Part shown: positions 32,251 through 42,667 of the stretch, in pieces
Numbering within the stretch: position 1 is the stretch's first letter
Layout of the letters: every line of letters starts with the position of its first letter
From: Kitagawia praeruptora
Lineage: Eukaryota; Streptophyta; Magnoliopsida; Apiales; Apiaceae
Direction of reading: 5' to 3'
Length of the DNA: 64,000 bases
NCBI GenBank assembly: GCA_037693485.1
Contig: CM075348.1
Span: 124,197,609-124,261,608 of the forward strand
Made by a program: the position numbers and the translations under genes
The notes under the pieces: generated by a model
Database searches by the model: none
The model's input: only the letters and a program-made list of their open reading frames with translations
Told to the model about the DNA's origin: nothing

Positions 32251-34530
32251 GCTGCTAGAACAATGTTACTTGATGCAAAGATGCCTACATATTTTTGGGC
32301 TGAGGCTGTGAGCACTGCATGCTATATCCAGAACAGGACCCTCATCAACAAAAACACTGGAAAGACACCTTACAATTTGATGACTGGAAAGAACCCTACT
32401 CTAAAGTATATCCATACTTTTGGAAGCAAATGCTTTGTATTGAAAGATAATTCTGAATATGTTGGAAAGTTTGATGCAAAGGCATTTGAAGGAATTTTTC
32501 TTGGCTACTCTATGGAAAGAATTGCATACAAGGTCTATGTCATCAGTCAAAAGAAAATTATGGAAAGCACAGATGTGACATTTGATGACAGCAAACTACC
32601 TGGACTAGAAGAAGCCAATGATGAAGAGAAAGATCCATTAAAATTTGATAATCTAGATGATTCTGATGAAGAGATTGAAACTGAAGTTGGAAATCAAGTT
32701 CAACAAACTCAAGTGAATGATGATACAAGAGAAGAATTTGTGCCAATCAACAGTGCAGAAACAAGCATCCAAGACACACCTGTGAGTAGTGGCAACCCCA
32801 CAGGGGGAGGAGATGAGAATGATCATAATTTGGATGATGAAGCAACATCAAGAATGAGAAATCAAGCTGAACATTCAAGGAAATGGGATAGATCACACAC
32901 TGCAGAGCAAATCATTGGAGATCCCAATGCAGGAGTAAAAACTAGAAGAGCAACTCAGAATGAGTGCCTCTATGGATGTTTTCTATCTCAAGTTGAGCCT
33001 AAGAAACTTGATGATGCACTGTTGGATCCAGATTGGATTATTGCCATGCAAGAGGAGCTGAATCAATTTGAAAGGAACAAAGTATGGGAACTTGTGCCTG
33101 CACCAAAGAATAGAACCATTGTTGGAACAAAATGGGTTCTGAAGAATAAAATGGATGAAGATGGTGTAATAGTAAGAAACAAAGCAAGGCTGGTTGCAAA
33201 AGGATACTCTCAACAAGAAGGCATTGATTATGATGAGACATTTGCCCCTGTTGCTAGATTGGAAGCCATCAGAATATTCTTGGCATTTGCTGCTCATTCA
33301 AACTTTAAAGTCTATCAAATGGATGTCAAGAGTGCATTTCTGAATGGAGAGTTGGAAGAAGAAGTTTATGTGCAACAACCACCTGGCTTTGAGGACCCAC
33401 ACTTCCCAGAATTTGTCTACAAATTGCTTAAGGCATTGTATGGACTTAAGCAGGCTCCAAGAGCATGGTATGATACTTTATCACAATTTCTGCTTGAAAA
33501 TCAATTCACTAGAGGCACACTGGACAAGACATTATTTTACAAGAAGCATGGTGATGATATTATTCTAGTTCAGATTGATGTGGATGACATCATTTTTGGT
33601 TCTACAAATGAGAAGCTGTGTGAGAAATTCTCTAAACTCATGCAGAGCAGATATGAGATGAGTATGATGGGAGAGTTGACATTCTTCCTAGGGTTGAAAG
33701 TCAGTCAAAGGAAGGATGGTATCTTTATCAGTCAAACCAAGTACATCAAGGATTTATTGAAGAAGTTTGACTTGGAAGATTGTTCACCTGCCAAGACACC
33801 CATGGCCACTGCCACTAAACTGGATGAAGATGCTAAAGGCAAGAAAGTAGATATCTCAGTCTACAGAGGCATGGTTGGCTCTCTACTCTACCTCACTGCA
33901 AGTAGGCCAGACATCATGTTTGCTACATGTTTGTGTGCAAGGTTCCAATCAAATCCAAAAGAATCACATTTGGTTGCTATAAAAAGGATCTTTAGATATC
34001 TGAAGGGCACTCCAAACTTGGGTCTATGGTATCCTAAGGACACAGGGTTCAATCTGGTTGGCTATTCTGATGCTGATTATGCTGGATGCAGAGTGGATAG
34101 GAAAAGCACCTCAGGTAGTTGCCAGTTTCTTGGACAAAGGTTAGTCTCTTGGTATAGCAAGAAACAACAATCTGTGTCAACTTCTACAGCTGAGGCTGAA
34201 TACATAGCTGCTGGAAGTTGCTGTGCTCAAGTGCTTTGGATTAGAAACCAACTTAGAGATTATGGACTTGTGTTGGAAAGAATTCCAATCATGTGTGACA
34301 ACACAAGTGCAATCTCTATAGTTGCCAATCCTGTCAATCATTCTAGGACAAAGCACATTGACATCAGATATCATTTCATTAGAGAACATGCAACTAATGG
34401 AACCATTGAGCTGCATTATGTCTCTACAGATAAACAGCTAGCTGATATATTCACTAAGCCTTTAGATGAAGCCACCTTCACAAGGCTGGTCAGTGAGATT
34501 GGAATGCTGAATTCTTCAGACTCTGGCTAA
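32251..34530 (+). pseudogene. Sirevirus integrase C-terminus, reverse transcriptase and RNase H
   Basis: Open from the nonsense codon to TAA at 34530. Integrase C-terminal part ([28 protein letters not shown]), acidic linker, RT ([74 protein letters not shown]), then RNase H ([54 protein letters not shown]). The RT catalytic motif reads DVDD instead of YVDD (codon GAT at 33577-33579); the two catalytic Asp remain but the Tyr before Val is lost. Related copies here keep YVDD. With the stop upstream the enzyme is not made normally. Confidence 0.92.
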
Positions 34531-35374
34531 TTGAATATAGCATCTAGTTTGTTGCAGCAGTAAACACTTACTTTATCTAAATTCTCAATATTTTTGAGGT
34601 AGGTGTTGGCTGAAATATGATTTATAAATATTTCAAATCTGTTGCATATGTTGAAAATCATATTTTTGCTAAACTTGAATTTCTATGAAATTTTGAGAAA
34701 ATCACTATTTAATTTGTCAGAATATTCTTCAATGAATATGGCTGGTAAATTTTAAAAGATAGTGAAAATCAATTTTTATGAGTGATGGGTATTGCTCGAT
34801 AAGTCAAACTTTTCGAATGATTCACTATTCGACATCTCTGACAAGTCTCATTCGAGTACTCTTTAGTTCTCGAATAGAGTATTTCTGAGATATCGAATAG
34901 AGATATTCTTGACTTCTCGAATATGGTAAATGAGTTCTCGATTAACTGAGTTCTCGAATACTATATTTGAGTTCTCGAATCATTTGCAAAGGCTGAATTC
35001 TCGCTGAATCTTAACCGATTTTGGACTTTTGTCTAAAAAAGTTAATTCACTCATAAAAACACATTTTATTTAATTTAGAATTATTTCTAAGTTAGATAAC
35101 TGCCAGCTGTGAGTTATAATCTGCTTGAGTTATCGATTAAGCTTTTCTTGACTTCTCGAATAGTTGTTTTCTACTTCTCGAATGCCTGACTTGTCGATAC
35201 AAAACATACTTCTAATCGACAATTCAAGTACTTCATACTTATACAATTCCACATCTATTCGATTCATTTCATTCGATTTCTCAAGCATCTACACTCTCTA
35301 AACCCCTGAAACCCTATCTACGAAAAGCCAAATTTCTTCTTCAACCTTCAATTTCTTTCCTCTCTTCTACATAA
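34531..35374 (+). repeat. Non-coding spacer with inverted-sense Sirevirus motif array
   Basis: Between RNase H and the extra ORF. Positions 34795-34990 and 35125-35210 are dense in GACTTCTCGAATA, TGAGATATCGAATA and GAGTTCTCGAATA words, mostly the reverse complement of the LTR array words, with a few in LTR sense (for example TATTCGACATCTCTGAC). No ORF. The 3' end (35300-35374) is a CT-rich leader before ATG 35375. It could pair with the LTR arrays in RNA. Confidence 0.75.
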
Positions 35375-37303
35375 ATGGCAACAGTAAAGTTCAACACCAA
35401 CTTCATCGCTCTCACTAGTGATGTTGAAGCACCCAATGCCAATTTCAAGTGCTTTGTGAAATGGATGGCTGAGTCATACATCAAGGATGCACTCTCTGCC
35501 AACCCAACTCTGTATCTAGATATCCTGGAACAGTTTTGGGGTACTACTATTGTGGAGGTTGTAGCCCTGGAAAACGCAATCACCTCATACATCATCTACT
35601 GCAAGATTCAAGATAAGGAAATCACTATCACTCCTGCAGACATGAATCAAGCACTGGGCCTACAACAAGAGTCATTTGACAGACTGGCCACTAATGCAGA
35701 GTTAGAGGAATTCTTTGAGTTCATCAACTACTCAGATGGGATCAATCTTGGAAAGCTAAACAGAAAGAATCTGAGAAAGGAGTGGAGCTATGTGTTTGCA
35801 ACTCTTCTTCAAGTCTTCACTGCCAGGAAATCAAGCTTTGATCAAATCAGTGCACCTGTGCAGCAAATTGGCTATGCATTGGCCTATGGAAAGAAGATAG
35901 ATGTTGACCAAATCATCCTCCAAGAACTATATGGAAGACTTGGTAAGAACACAACCAAGAGAGGTACTGATATTTTCTTCCCTCGCTTTATTCAATCTGT
36001 ACTTAATTTTAAGAATGCTTCATTGATTGAATTGCCTGGGATTGATAAAAATAGAATAGGCTATCCTAAGTCCATGACCAAACTCATTTTTGGTAATTTG
36101 GAGACTAGGAATGATGTGGATGTAAGACTGAACATAACTCCCCATATGGAGAGTTTGTTTAGAACTTATCCCCACAACATGCCAACATTTGATGCAAAAT
36201 CTCAGTTAGCACAGCCCAAGCAAGTAGAACAAAATGCTAACCCAGGGTGTGCTAACCAACCCTCTCAACCAAACACTCTACCAAATACTGAGCCAACTGC
36301 ATCATCCTCTCAAAAGGGTGATGTTAGTAAAAAGAAGAGAAAGGAAGTAATGTCTACACCATTAAATATCCTATCTGAAGCAGCATTAGCTGTTGAATTA
36401 GGTCTAGAAAGTGAGGAACCTGAGTCACCCTTACAGAGACCACAGAGGAAGAAAACTAAGACCACCTCTTCAGTCACACAAATGGCTGAAGTTGTAAAAT
36501 CAGGGGCAAACAGCTCACTAGGTGTATCCTCTCAACAGGGTGCACCTATAGAATCAAGCATCCTCCCCAATGCACCTTCTTGTACAGAGTCAGCACATGG
36601 GAGTGATAAGGCAGGCACAACACTGAGTGGAGAGCACATCACACTTGAAACTCCCTCCATTTCTCAGGGGGAGTTGCCAAAATCTACTCTACAACACACT
36701 TCTCTTCCAGAACCTTCATCACAAATTTCTTTGGAGCCTGTAATTCAAGCAATTGAAGAGCAAGGCATTGATCACCAAGAATCCTTTTCTCTTGGTGAGC
36801 CAATGGACTCAAGTGACTTAGTGCATGACACTTTGCTCACCACTCAGAACCCACATTTAGATGGTGAGGGAATGCATGCTGGGGCATCTCCTGATGACAC
36901 CATCACAAACACAGAGGTTCCACTAGTTTTTACTAGAGACTCTGTGCCTGTGTCAACTGCTGGTGTAATTCATCCCACTTCTGTGGTGACACCAGTAGTA
37001 GAGTCAATCCATCCGGTTACAGAAGTTGCATCTGTAACTGAGGAGTCTAGCTTGCCTAGCTCTAGCTCTGACTTTTTGTCACAATGGCTGAAGCCTATGC
37101 AACATGACAGTGCTTCAGGATCAGGGTCTGTTCCACCACAATTGACGGTTGAAGCACTTCAAAGCTTGGTTGTGGATCAGATCCCTGAGTTCGTAAAGAT
37201 TTCTCAAAACTTGGTGACCTCAAATCTACCAAACTCAGACTATGAAGCCATCTTGCTATGTCATAAAGCAGATGTAGAGCAGCAACAACAAAAAAATAGC
37301 TGA
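35375..37303 (+). CDS. Sirevirus extra 3' ORF, first part (env-position protein)
   Basis: 642 codons starting MATVKFNTNFIALTSD just after the CT-rich leader. Residues 1-260 look globular and contain NPTLYLDILEQFWGTT and ITITPADMNQALGLQQ. This architecture resembles hypothetical proteins that follow Sirevirus pol in asterid genomes. Residues about 265-630 are low-complexity Ser/Thr/Pro/Glu sequence with basic patches KKKRK (about 319) and RKKTKT (about 357), possible nuclear signals. I see no signal peptide and no transmembrane segment, so an envelope role is not supported by sequence. The frame is lost at an A7 run near 37291-37297. Confidence 0.75.
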   Translation: MATVKFNTNFIALTSDVEAPNANFKCFVKWMAESYIKDALSANPTLYLDILEQFWGTTIVEVVALENAITSYIIYCKIQDKEITITPADMNQALGLQQESFDRLATNAELEEFFEFINYSDGINLGKLNRKNLRKEWSYVFATLLQVFTARKSSFDQISAPVQQIGYALAYGKKIDVDQIILQELYGRLGKNTTKRGTDIFFPRFIQSVLNFKNASLIELPGIDKNRIGYPKSMTKLIFGNLETRNDVDVRLNITPHMESLFRTYPHNMPTFDAKSQLAQPKQVEQNANPGCANQPSQPNTLPNTEPTASSSQKGDVSKKKRKEVMSTPLNILSEAALAVELGLESEEPESPLQRPQRKKTKTTSSVTQMAEVVKSGANSSLGVSSQQGAPIESSILPNAPSCTESAHGSDKAGTTLSGEHITLETPSISQGELPKSTLQHTSLPEPSSQISLEPVIQAIEEQGIDHQESFSLGEPMDSSDLVHDTLLTTQNPHLDGEGMHAGASPDDTITNTEVPLVFTRDSVPVSTAGVIHPTSVVTPVVESIHPVTEVASVTEESSLPSSSSDFLSQWLKPMQHDSASGSGSVPPQLTVEALQSLVVDQIPEFVKISQNLVTSNLPNSDYEAILLCHKADVEQQQQKNS

Positions 37304-37622
37304 TGAAGCTGAGAGAGATGGAAATGTGGATGCCTGGTTGCAAGGAAAGAATGACATTCCTCTTGATGAAGCTCTTCAATATCTTAGAGAAGAATACATC
37401 ACTTCACTGGGATCCAATGCAAAATCTCTCACCCCTGGTGAAGTGTATGAGGCCATAAATGATTCATACAAGGGCTTCCTCAAGGCTGCACACTATTTGG
37501 GTAAAGGAGTCAAGACTGAGGTCAACAGGGTGTGTGCTCAGACTGTCACTACAGTGGGAGAAGTTAAGAGAACATTTGAGGCAAAATTCCCTCCTTGGAG
37601 ACTGTGCTCAAGGACATTCTAG
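37290..37622 (+). pseudogene. Sirevirus extra ORF, second part (frameshifted)
   Basis: After the A-run the open sequence continues in another frame: ADEAERDGNVDAWLQGKND, LDEALQYLREEYITSLGS, a helical segment and KTEVNRVCAQTVTTVGEVKR. A second shift near 37600 returns to the original frame. Two nearby compensating indels suggest recent decay of one long ORF rather than separate genes. No domain is recognised. Confidence 0.6.
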
Positions 37623-38806
37623 CCTGCAAATCAACCTGTATCAAGATGGATAATGGTCTAGCCCTACTCCATGACACTGTCACAAGTCTGGGAACTAAGT
37701 TTGATGCTCTCTCTACTCAGACCATAGATGCAACTGCCATGTTGAGGACCATGTTCAAAAATCAGTATGGAGACAAGCTAGTCACTGAAGTCCCAGTGCA
37801 TGAAATGACAAAGTTTGAGGTCAAAAGACTGCAAGATCAGTCCTTAACTGGTTTCAAGGCCACTGAACTGCTCAACAAGGTTGATACTCTTGAAAGGGAG
37901 GTGCTGTCTCTCAAAGAATCCAATGCCCATCTGGCAGGCACAGTTACAAATCTCACTGAGCAGCTGAACACTCAAGCCACTACCACTGCTGATGTTCTTC
38001 TGCATCAACAAACTATGCTGTCTGCCATGATGAAGCACATGGGTATCCCTCTACTTGAAGAATCTTCAACTCCAAAGGCCCCTACTACAGCCTCTGTGCC
38101 TGACAACAAGCCCAAGGGGGAGAAGAGGATAACAAGGAACTCAAAATCTAAGGGGGAGCCTCAGACTAAGGGGGAGACTAAGGATGGCCAATCAAGAACT
38201 GCTAAGTCATCTCAGTCTGAGAAAACTAAGCCAGCATCCAAGGATGACAAGTTGAAGAAAGTGGCTGTAGATGAAGCTGCCAAGCCATCTGAAACTGAAG
38301 GGAAGTTAGAATATGAATTTGACATCCCTGACATTGCTAAACAATCCCTTCAAGCGGAACCTTCAGATTTCAGAAATGTGCTTACTCAAAGGGTATGTCA
38401 AGAAACTGCAAACTCTAGACTATACCATGACATATCCTTTTTGAAGCATCTACAAGTGTTAAGGAAAAGAGCAAATTTCCACTACTTTGACTACATCAAG
38501 CTTCTTGTGCAAGATGTGTTTCTAGTCACTGTAGTAAGAAGAGAAATTGTGCAAACCAATCCCCATGCCATCATCCTTACTAATGATAGAGAAGTCTTAG
38601 TTCACACTGCCAAGAACCTCTTTCACATCCACATTGAAGCCTTTCAAATTCTATCTAGCTCTGAACTTGGAACAATCATCAAGAAGATAGAAAGGAATAA
38701 CTCATCAGACAACAATATGCTCAAAGAGATTCTCACCAAGTGCATGAAATCTCAACTGCCTCAAGTAGTTCCTCAGCCACATTGTATTCTATATGAAAAT
38801 GATTAA
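37595..38806 (+). pseudogene. Sirevirus extra ORF, third part
   Basis: About 400 codons. Residues 1-160 are helical with heptad-like sequence (LQDQSLTGFKATELLNKVDTL) suggesting a coiled coil. Residues 165-240 are a Lys/Ser/Glu-rich disordered linker. Residues 245-395 look folded again (YEFDIPDIAKQSLQAEPSDF, SFLKHLQVLRKRANFHYFDY). A TAA at 38804-38806 ends it, but the frame continues open after the stop, so this is probably a nonsense change or a readthrough point. Confidence 0.6.
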
Positions 38807-39646
38807 GACATTGTTGCTTTCAGATTTGGCCAACATCTAAAAACAAACAACATGTCTACCATAAAGTTTCTGGCTGGAGTTCTACATTCAAGGAGTGGAA
38901 AATCTGAATCTGAAAAGGAGGCTCTTGACATTCTGGTGAAGTTTATCAACTCTCAAACAGACATCAAGCCTATTGCTCAAAGTGGAAAGTCAAATCAAGA
39001 CAAGGATGATCATGATAAAAGTGGAAGCAGGGGTGGAGATCAAGGGAGATATAAGGGCAGTGATGATAAGAAGAAAAGGGATGATAAAAGCAGAAAGAAA
39101 GATGATGACAAGGATGGAGGAAAGGTCTATGAAAAGAAGAAGGGAAAACAGCAAGCCATGAATATTACTAATGATACTTCTACCACAACACAAGGCTTAA
39201 TATCTATGGTGGGTGTCACTAGTAATGATTCATCAAAATTAACATCTCTGGCTTCTGCAACTGTTTTGGCACCTCAAGAAGTGAAGAGGATTCAAATCAA
39301 GAAACCAGGTGTATGTATCCATAAGCAAACTGCTAGTGGAGTACTACAATGGTCTTCTAGCAAGGGTCACAAGTTACTGCCTGGCAACCATGTAAAGAAG
39401 ATTAAAGTCAAACATGCTGCAAGAAGAGTGAAGCTATCCAAATCAAGAGCTCTAACAATCATTCCAGGATTGAAAATCCAACCACTAGATGAAGATTTTG
39501 ATGAAGAGCAACTGCAATTTCTAAGAGCTCAAAAGATATGCTATGCTGCAATTGTGAATGACCACCTTGAAATCAAGTACACTGATGGGAGAGAAATGAA
39601 ATTCAAACAAGGGGTTATCAAAATTGGGGTAAATTGTATGAGATAG
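38807..39646 (+). pseudogene. Sirevirus extra ORF, fourth part
   Basis: In the same frame as the third part; first Met at 38852 (MSTIKFLAGVLHSRSGKSES). A Lys/Asp/Gly-rich charged stretch follows (residues about 45-95, many KKRDD and DDK words). A basic folded-looking part comes next (EVKRIQIKKPGVCIHK, GVLQWSSSKGHKLLPGNHV, IIPGLKIQPLDEDFDE). It loses frame near 39635 just before its likely continuation at 39634. The strong positive charge could fit nucleic-acid binding; this is inference. Confidence 0.55.
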
Positions 39647-40119
39647 AAAGAATCATTGCATTGCTGGACTCTAAAGACAAGGTGGAGAAAGTATGGAAGC
39701 TGGAATTGATTGACTTTGTGAAAATGAAGAGAGATTATGCTGAAAAGATAAGGAAGGGCTGCTATGAGAAGTGGTTAGAAAGGGAGAAAGAAATTGACAG
39801 ACTAGAGATTGAAGCGGAAAAGCTAAGGGCAAAGGGATTGTGTAGAGTTCAGTTTGATCCCTATGTGGTGAAGTATAGGAGAAGAAATGGAGATAATGTC
39901 AATATCAGAATGAACCTACTCAGTCACTATCCTGCCAACATTCTGAAGCCAGTACTTGAAGATTTCAAAAACTCTATCATGATTGAAGAATTGGATGCCA
40001 TGGTAGAAATCATAAGGGCCATAGATGAGAATGCAAGAAGGGAGAAAGAAAGGAAACAGAAAGCATATGATGATCTACAAGCCAAAGCAATGGAGATGCA
40101 ATCAAATGAAAATGGCTAG
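39634..40119 (+). pseudogene. Sirevirus extra ORF, last part (coiled-coil tail)
   Basis: 161 codons in the next frame: YEIERIIALLDSKDKVEKVW, a long charged helix (KIRKGCYEKWLEREKEIDRL), FDPYVVKYRRRNGDNVNIRM, then MIEELDAMVEIIRAIDENAR and a final helix, stop at 40119. Predicted coiled coil. It ends 145 bases before the polypurine tract, so the extra ORF region fills nearly the whole space between pol and the 3' LTR. Confidence 0.6.
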
Positions 40120-40263
40120 TATTTCATCACACTGTAAGAGTATTTATCTTGTAATCTTACTCATGTGCTCAATCAATCTACATACCTATACTGTTCAAGT
40201 TTTATCCTTATGTATGTTAGGCTTGTTATCAGACATGAAATTGTGACTAAGGGTCTTACTCAC

Positions 40264-40277
40264 AATTTGGGGGAGAT
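40264..40277 (+). other. Polypurine tract of the plus-strand Sirevirus
   Basis: AATTTGGGGGAGAT lies directly before the 3' LTR start TGTTACTC. Confidence 0.9.
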
Positions 40278-41566
40278 TGTTACTCACAGAGGCATGCCTG
40301 TATACATCTAATAACAAGCCTAATTGTTTGTAATGCTTTGCATTACTTACATGACCTCTTAACTGAGGGAACCTCTAGTTGTAGAGTTTCTGTTTGTTCT
40401 GTACTTTAAGTAGGCATCAAACCCTAGTTGTGTAACTGTACTTATATAGTCAAGAATAATGCTTGAAAGAAGTTCCAAGGTTCATGCCTCAAGCAAAGAG
40501 ATAAAGACTGTCAAATAATCATAGTTGGGATTTGAAGAAATGAAGAATTTGCCTAAGTACCAATTCGAGAAGTATACTTGTCTATTCGAGAAGTCTAGCA
40601 TTCGAGAAGTCAGGGATTCGATATCTCAAGACACTATTCGATATCTCTGGATACACTGTTCGATATCTCATTCGATATCTCAGGGATTAAATATGTCTAT
40701 TACTCTATTCGAGAACTCAAGAAGTCAACAAGTCAAAGTGGTATTCGAGTTCTCAAGGAGTCAACAAGTCAAAGTACCATTCGATATCTCAAGGACTCAG
40801 AAAGCTATTCGACATCTCAAGGATTCGACAAGTCAAATGCTCTATTCGACATCTCAAGAAATCCTGAAGAAAAGAGCTATTCGAGAAGTGATTCAATATG
40901 TCAATATAACAGTATTCGAGAACTCAGAGTTATCGATCAAGTCAATTCTAGTTCTCGAATCACTTACTTAGTCACTTCTCGAATACACTCTGGGAGACAA
41001 AATACTGAAGAATTTGTACAAGTCAGAAACCTGCAACAAGCCAATGCACTTTATGGACCACAATCTGTAACGTGCTCTGGAAAGCCTACAAGGAAGCTTG
41101 GAGAGATATAGAAGAGACAAGGGGCTAAAGAAGTGGATCTGAACAGGCTTTGCAAAGTCAAATCTGTAACCGTTTGGACACTTACTCAATAAGGATAGAC
41201 AGACTAGAAAGTAATTTGTTTAGCTATCTTGTTTTGTAGTAAGTAGGTTGTATCCATGTTCTATAAGGATACAACCTCACTTCCTTAGTCATTAACTGTG
41301 TGAGTCAATTTTTTCATACATTAGAAGCTATATCTCTCTGAGAAAAACGAAGCTGAGAATACTACCATTTGTATTCACAGATTGTAGCAACCTTTATCTA
41401 ATAATACATTAGATTAAAGTGATATTGTGTCTTGTGTTGCTTCTTTATCCGCACCTTCACTTCTACACACACAGGCACTTATCTGCTACATAGACTCAAT
41501 CCAAGAAAAGTTCAAGAATCCATTCACCCTCCCTCTGTATTCTTTTATCGTATTCAATACTCAACA
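40278..41566 (+). repeat. 3' LTR of the plus-strand Sirevirus
   Basis: This 1289-bp LTR is nearly identical to 27472-28742. It has an extra 18 bases (TTAACTGAGGGAACCTCT near 40356) bounded by a CCTCT direct repeat and a few substitutions. The motif array is at 40567-40984. Confidence 0.95.
40567..40984 (+). repeat. TTCGAGAAGTC / TTCGATATCTC motif array in 3' LTR
   Basis: Same array as 27744-28160, with one ATTCGA-type word changed (GGATTAAATATG in place of GGATTGGATATG). Confidence 0.85.
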
Positions 41567-41571
41567 GATAT

Positions 41572-42235
41572 AAGTCAGCACCCACTAGAATACGCTATAA
41601 AATTTCGTGTGGGAAGCATATCACCAAATCCTCCTGGTGAAGGTTTGTTTCTTGACACGCCTGTCATGGGTGTTGATTTCAGATCATTCGTTGAAATTGT
41701 ATTTGACAACCCTGAAAATATTGTTCAGAGTTACCACATTGGTGGATACTCATTCTTTGTAGTAGGGTGAGTAAATTGTATTCTTTGATCAATTAAGCTT
41801 ATTGATTGGGTGTTAATTTTGTCTAGCACAATAGTTATACCTATATACTCTACTTTACCATATTACTGTACTATATATTTTAATGTTCTGATCGATATGC
41901 AGAATGGACGGAGGGCAATAGAGTTCAGCCAGCAGAAAAGGTTACAACCTCCATGATGCAATTGCACGTTGCACTGTTCATGTGACAAAGAATTAAATTT
42001 TACCTTCGTTTTATTTGCTTTACAGTTTCTTGGTACATCTAGGATATATTTACTAAAACCCATTTTGGACTTGTAGGTGTACCCCAAGTCATGGACTGCC
42101 ATTTATGTCCCGCTTGATAATGTGGGAATGTGGAATTTAAGGTCACGATTTTGGGCACGACAATATCTTAGACAACAGTTCTATCTGCGTGTATATACAA
42201 ACTCCAATTCACTCAGTTCTATCTTGGACTTGTAA
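41572..42235 (+). pseudogene. SKU5/ascorbate-oxidase-like multicopper oxidase exons captured in CACTA
   Basis: Three exon pieces with intact-looking GT/AG borders. Exon 1 (to 41766) encodes FRVGSISPNPPGEGLFLDT, DFRSFVEIVFDNPENIVQ and YHIGGYSFFVVG. Exon 2 (41903-41981) starts MDGGQ, then a TAG in place of Trp (41919-41921), then KGYNLHDAIARCTVH. Exon 3 (42077-42231) encodes VYPKSWTAIYVPLDNVGMWNLR and ARQYLRQQFYLRV, ending at a donor-like GTAAGT. This order matches the C-terminal cupredoxin domain of plant SKU5-similar / L-ascorbate oxidase homolog proteins, secreted or GPI-anchored cell-wall proteins. Nothing upstream of that domain is present. It is not functional (nonsense codon, partial). 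Confidence 0.85.
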
Positions 42236-42667
42236 GTAATTGCATATGTTTGCTTGATTGATATTTGGTTGCAAATTCAAATTGGATTTTTAATGCTCTT
42301 CATGTTGTATTATTTCCTATGATTTACTCAAAATTGTTTCTGTTGCATTGTTGTAGGGACTTGCCCATGGTCTAGTTTCACTTCCTATCAAAGCGAAGTC
42401 CTTTAAAAGATTTAATTTCCACCCTTTTCGTATTTATATCTGTTTTGAGTCACAATTTTTACTTAACAATCTTTCATGTGTGTTACTGTAATGTGCCAGA
42501 AGCTGTGTACATGCCGTAGTATTTAATGGCAATTCAATAAGTAATCGTTGATTTTGTTCGAGAAATCACAGAGCAATTTCATATTTAATGGGCAGGTTCG
42601 TTGATTTTGTGCCAGAAGCTGTTCCTCTTGATTTATAATAGTTGACATATGATTATCTTTTAAAAGA
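42236..42667. other. CACTA interior, no confident gene
   Basis: This is the intron-like sequence after the multicopper oxidase exon. An acceptor-like TTGTTGTAG (about 42349-42357) is followed by GGACTTGCCCATGG. Short open scraps such as VDFVREITEQF (about 42547-42580) may be exon remnants of the next captured gene. I cannot assign them. Confidence 0.4.

Larger units (their letters stand above)
27472..41566 (+). mobile_element. Full-length plus-strand Sirevirus (Ty1/copia) with long extra ORF region
   Basis: The 14,095-bp element has LTRs 27472-28742 and 40278-41566 and a perfect 5-bp duplication GATAT (27467-27471 and 41567-41571). Order: 5' LTR, initiator-Met primer site, gag, linker, protease, integrase, RT, RNase H, motif-rich spacer, a 4.7-kb broken extra ORF region, polypurine tract, 3' LTR. 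It has the coding layout of an autonomous element but carries a gag-linker frameshift, stops, an RT active-site change and frameshifts in the extra ORF. The LTRs are nearly identical apart from an 18-base indel and a few substitutions. It is inserted in the captured-gene part of the CACTA transposon. Confidence 0.95.

Noticed and set aside
35375..37303. Envelope glycoprotein
   Set aside because: It is in the env position, but no signal peptide or membrane span is visible, so I call it an extra ORF only.
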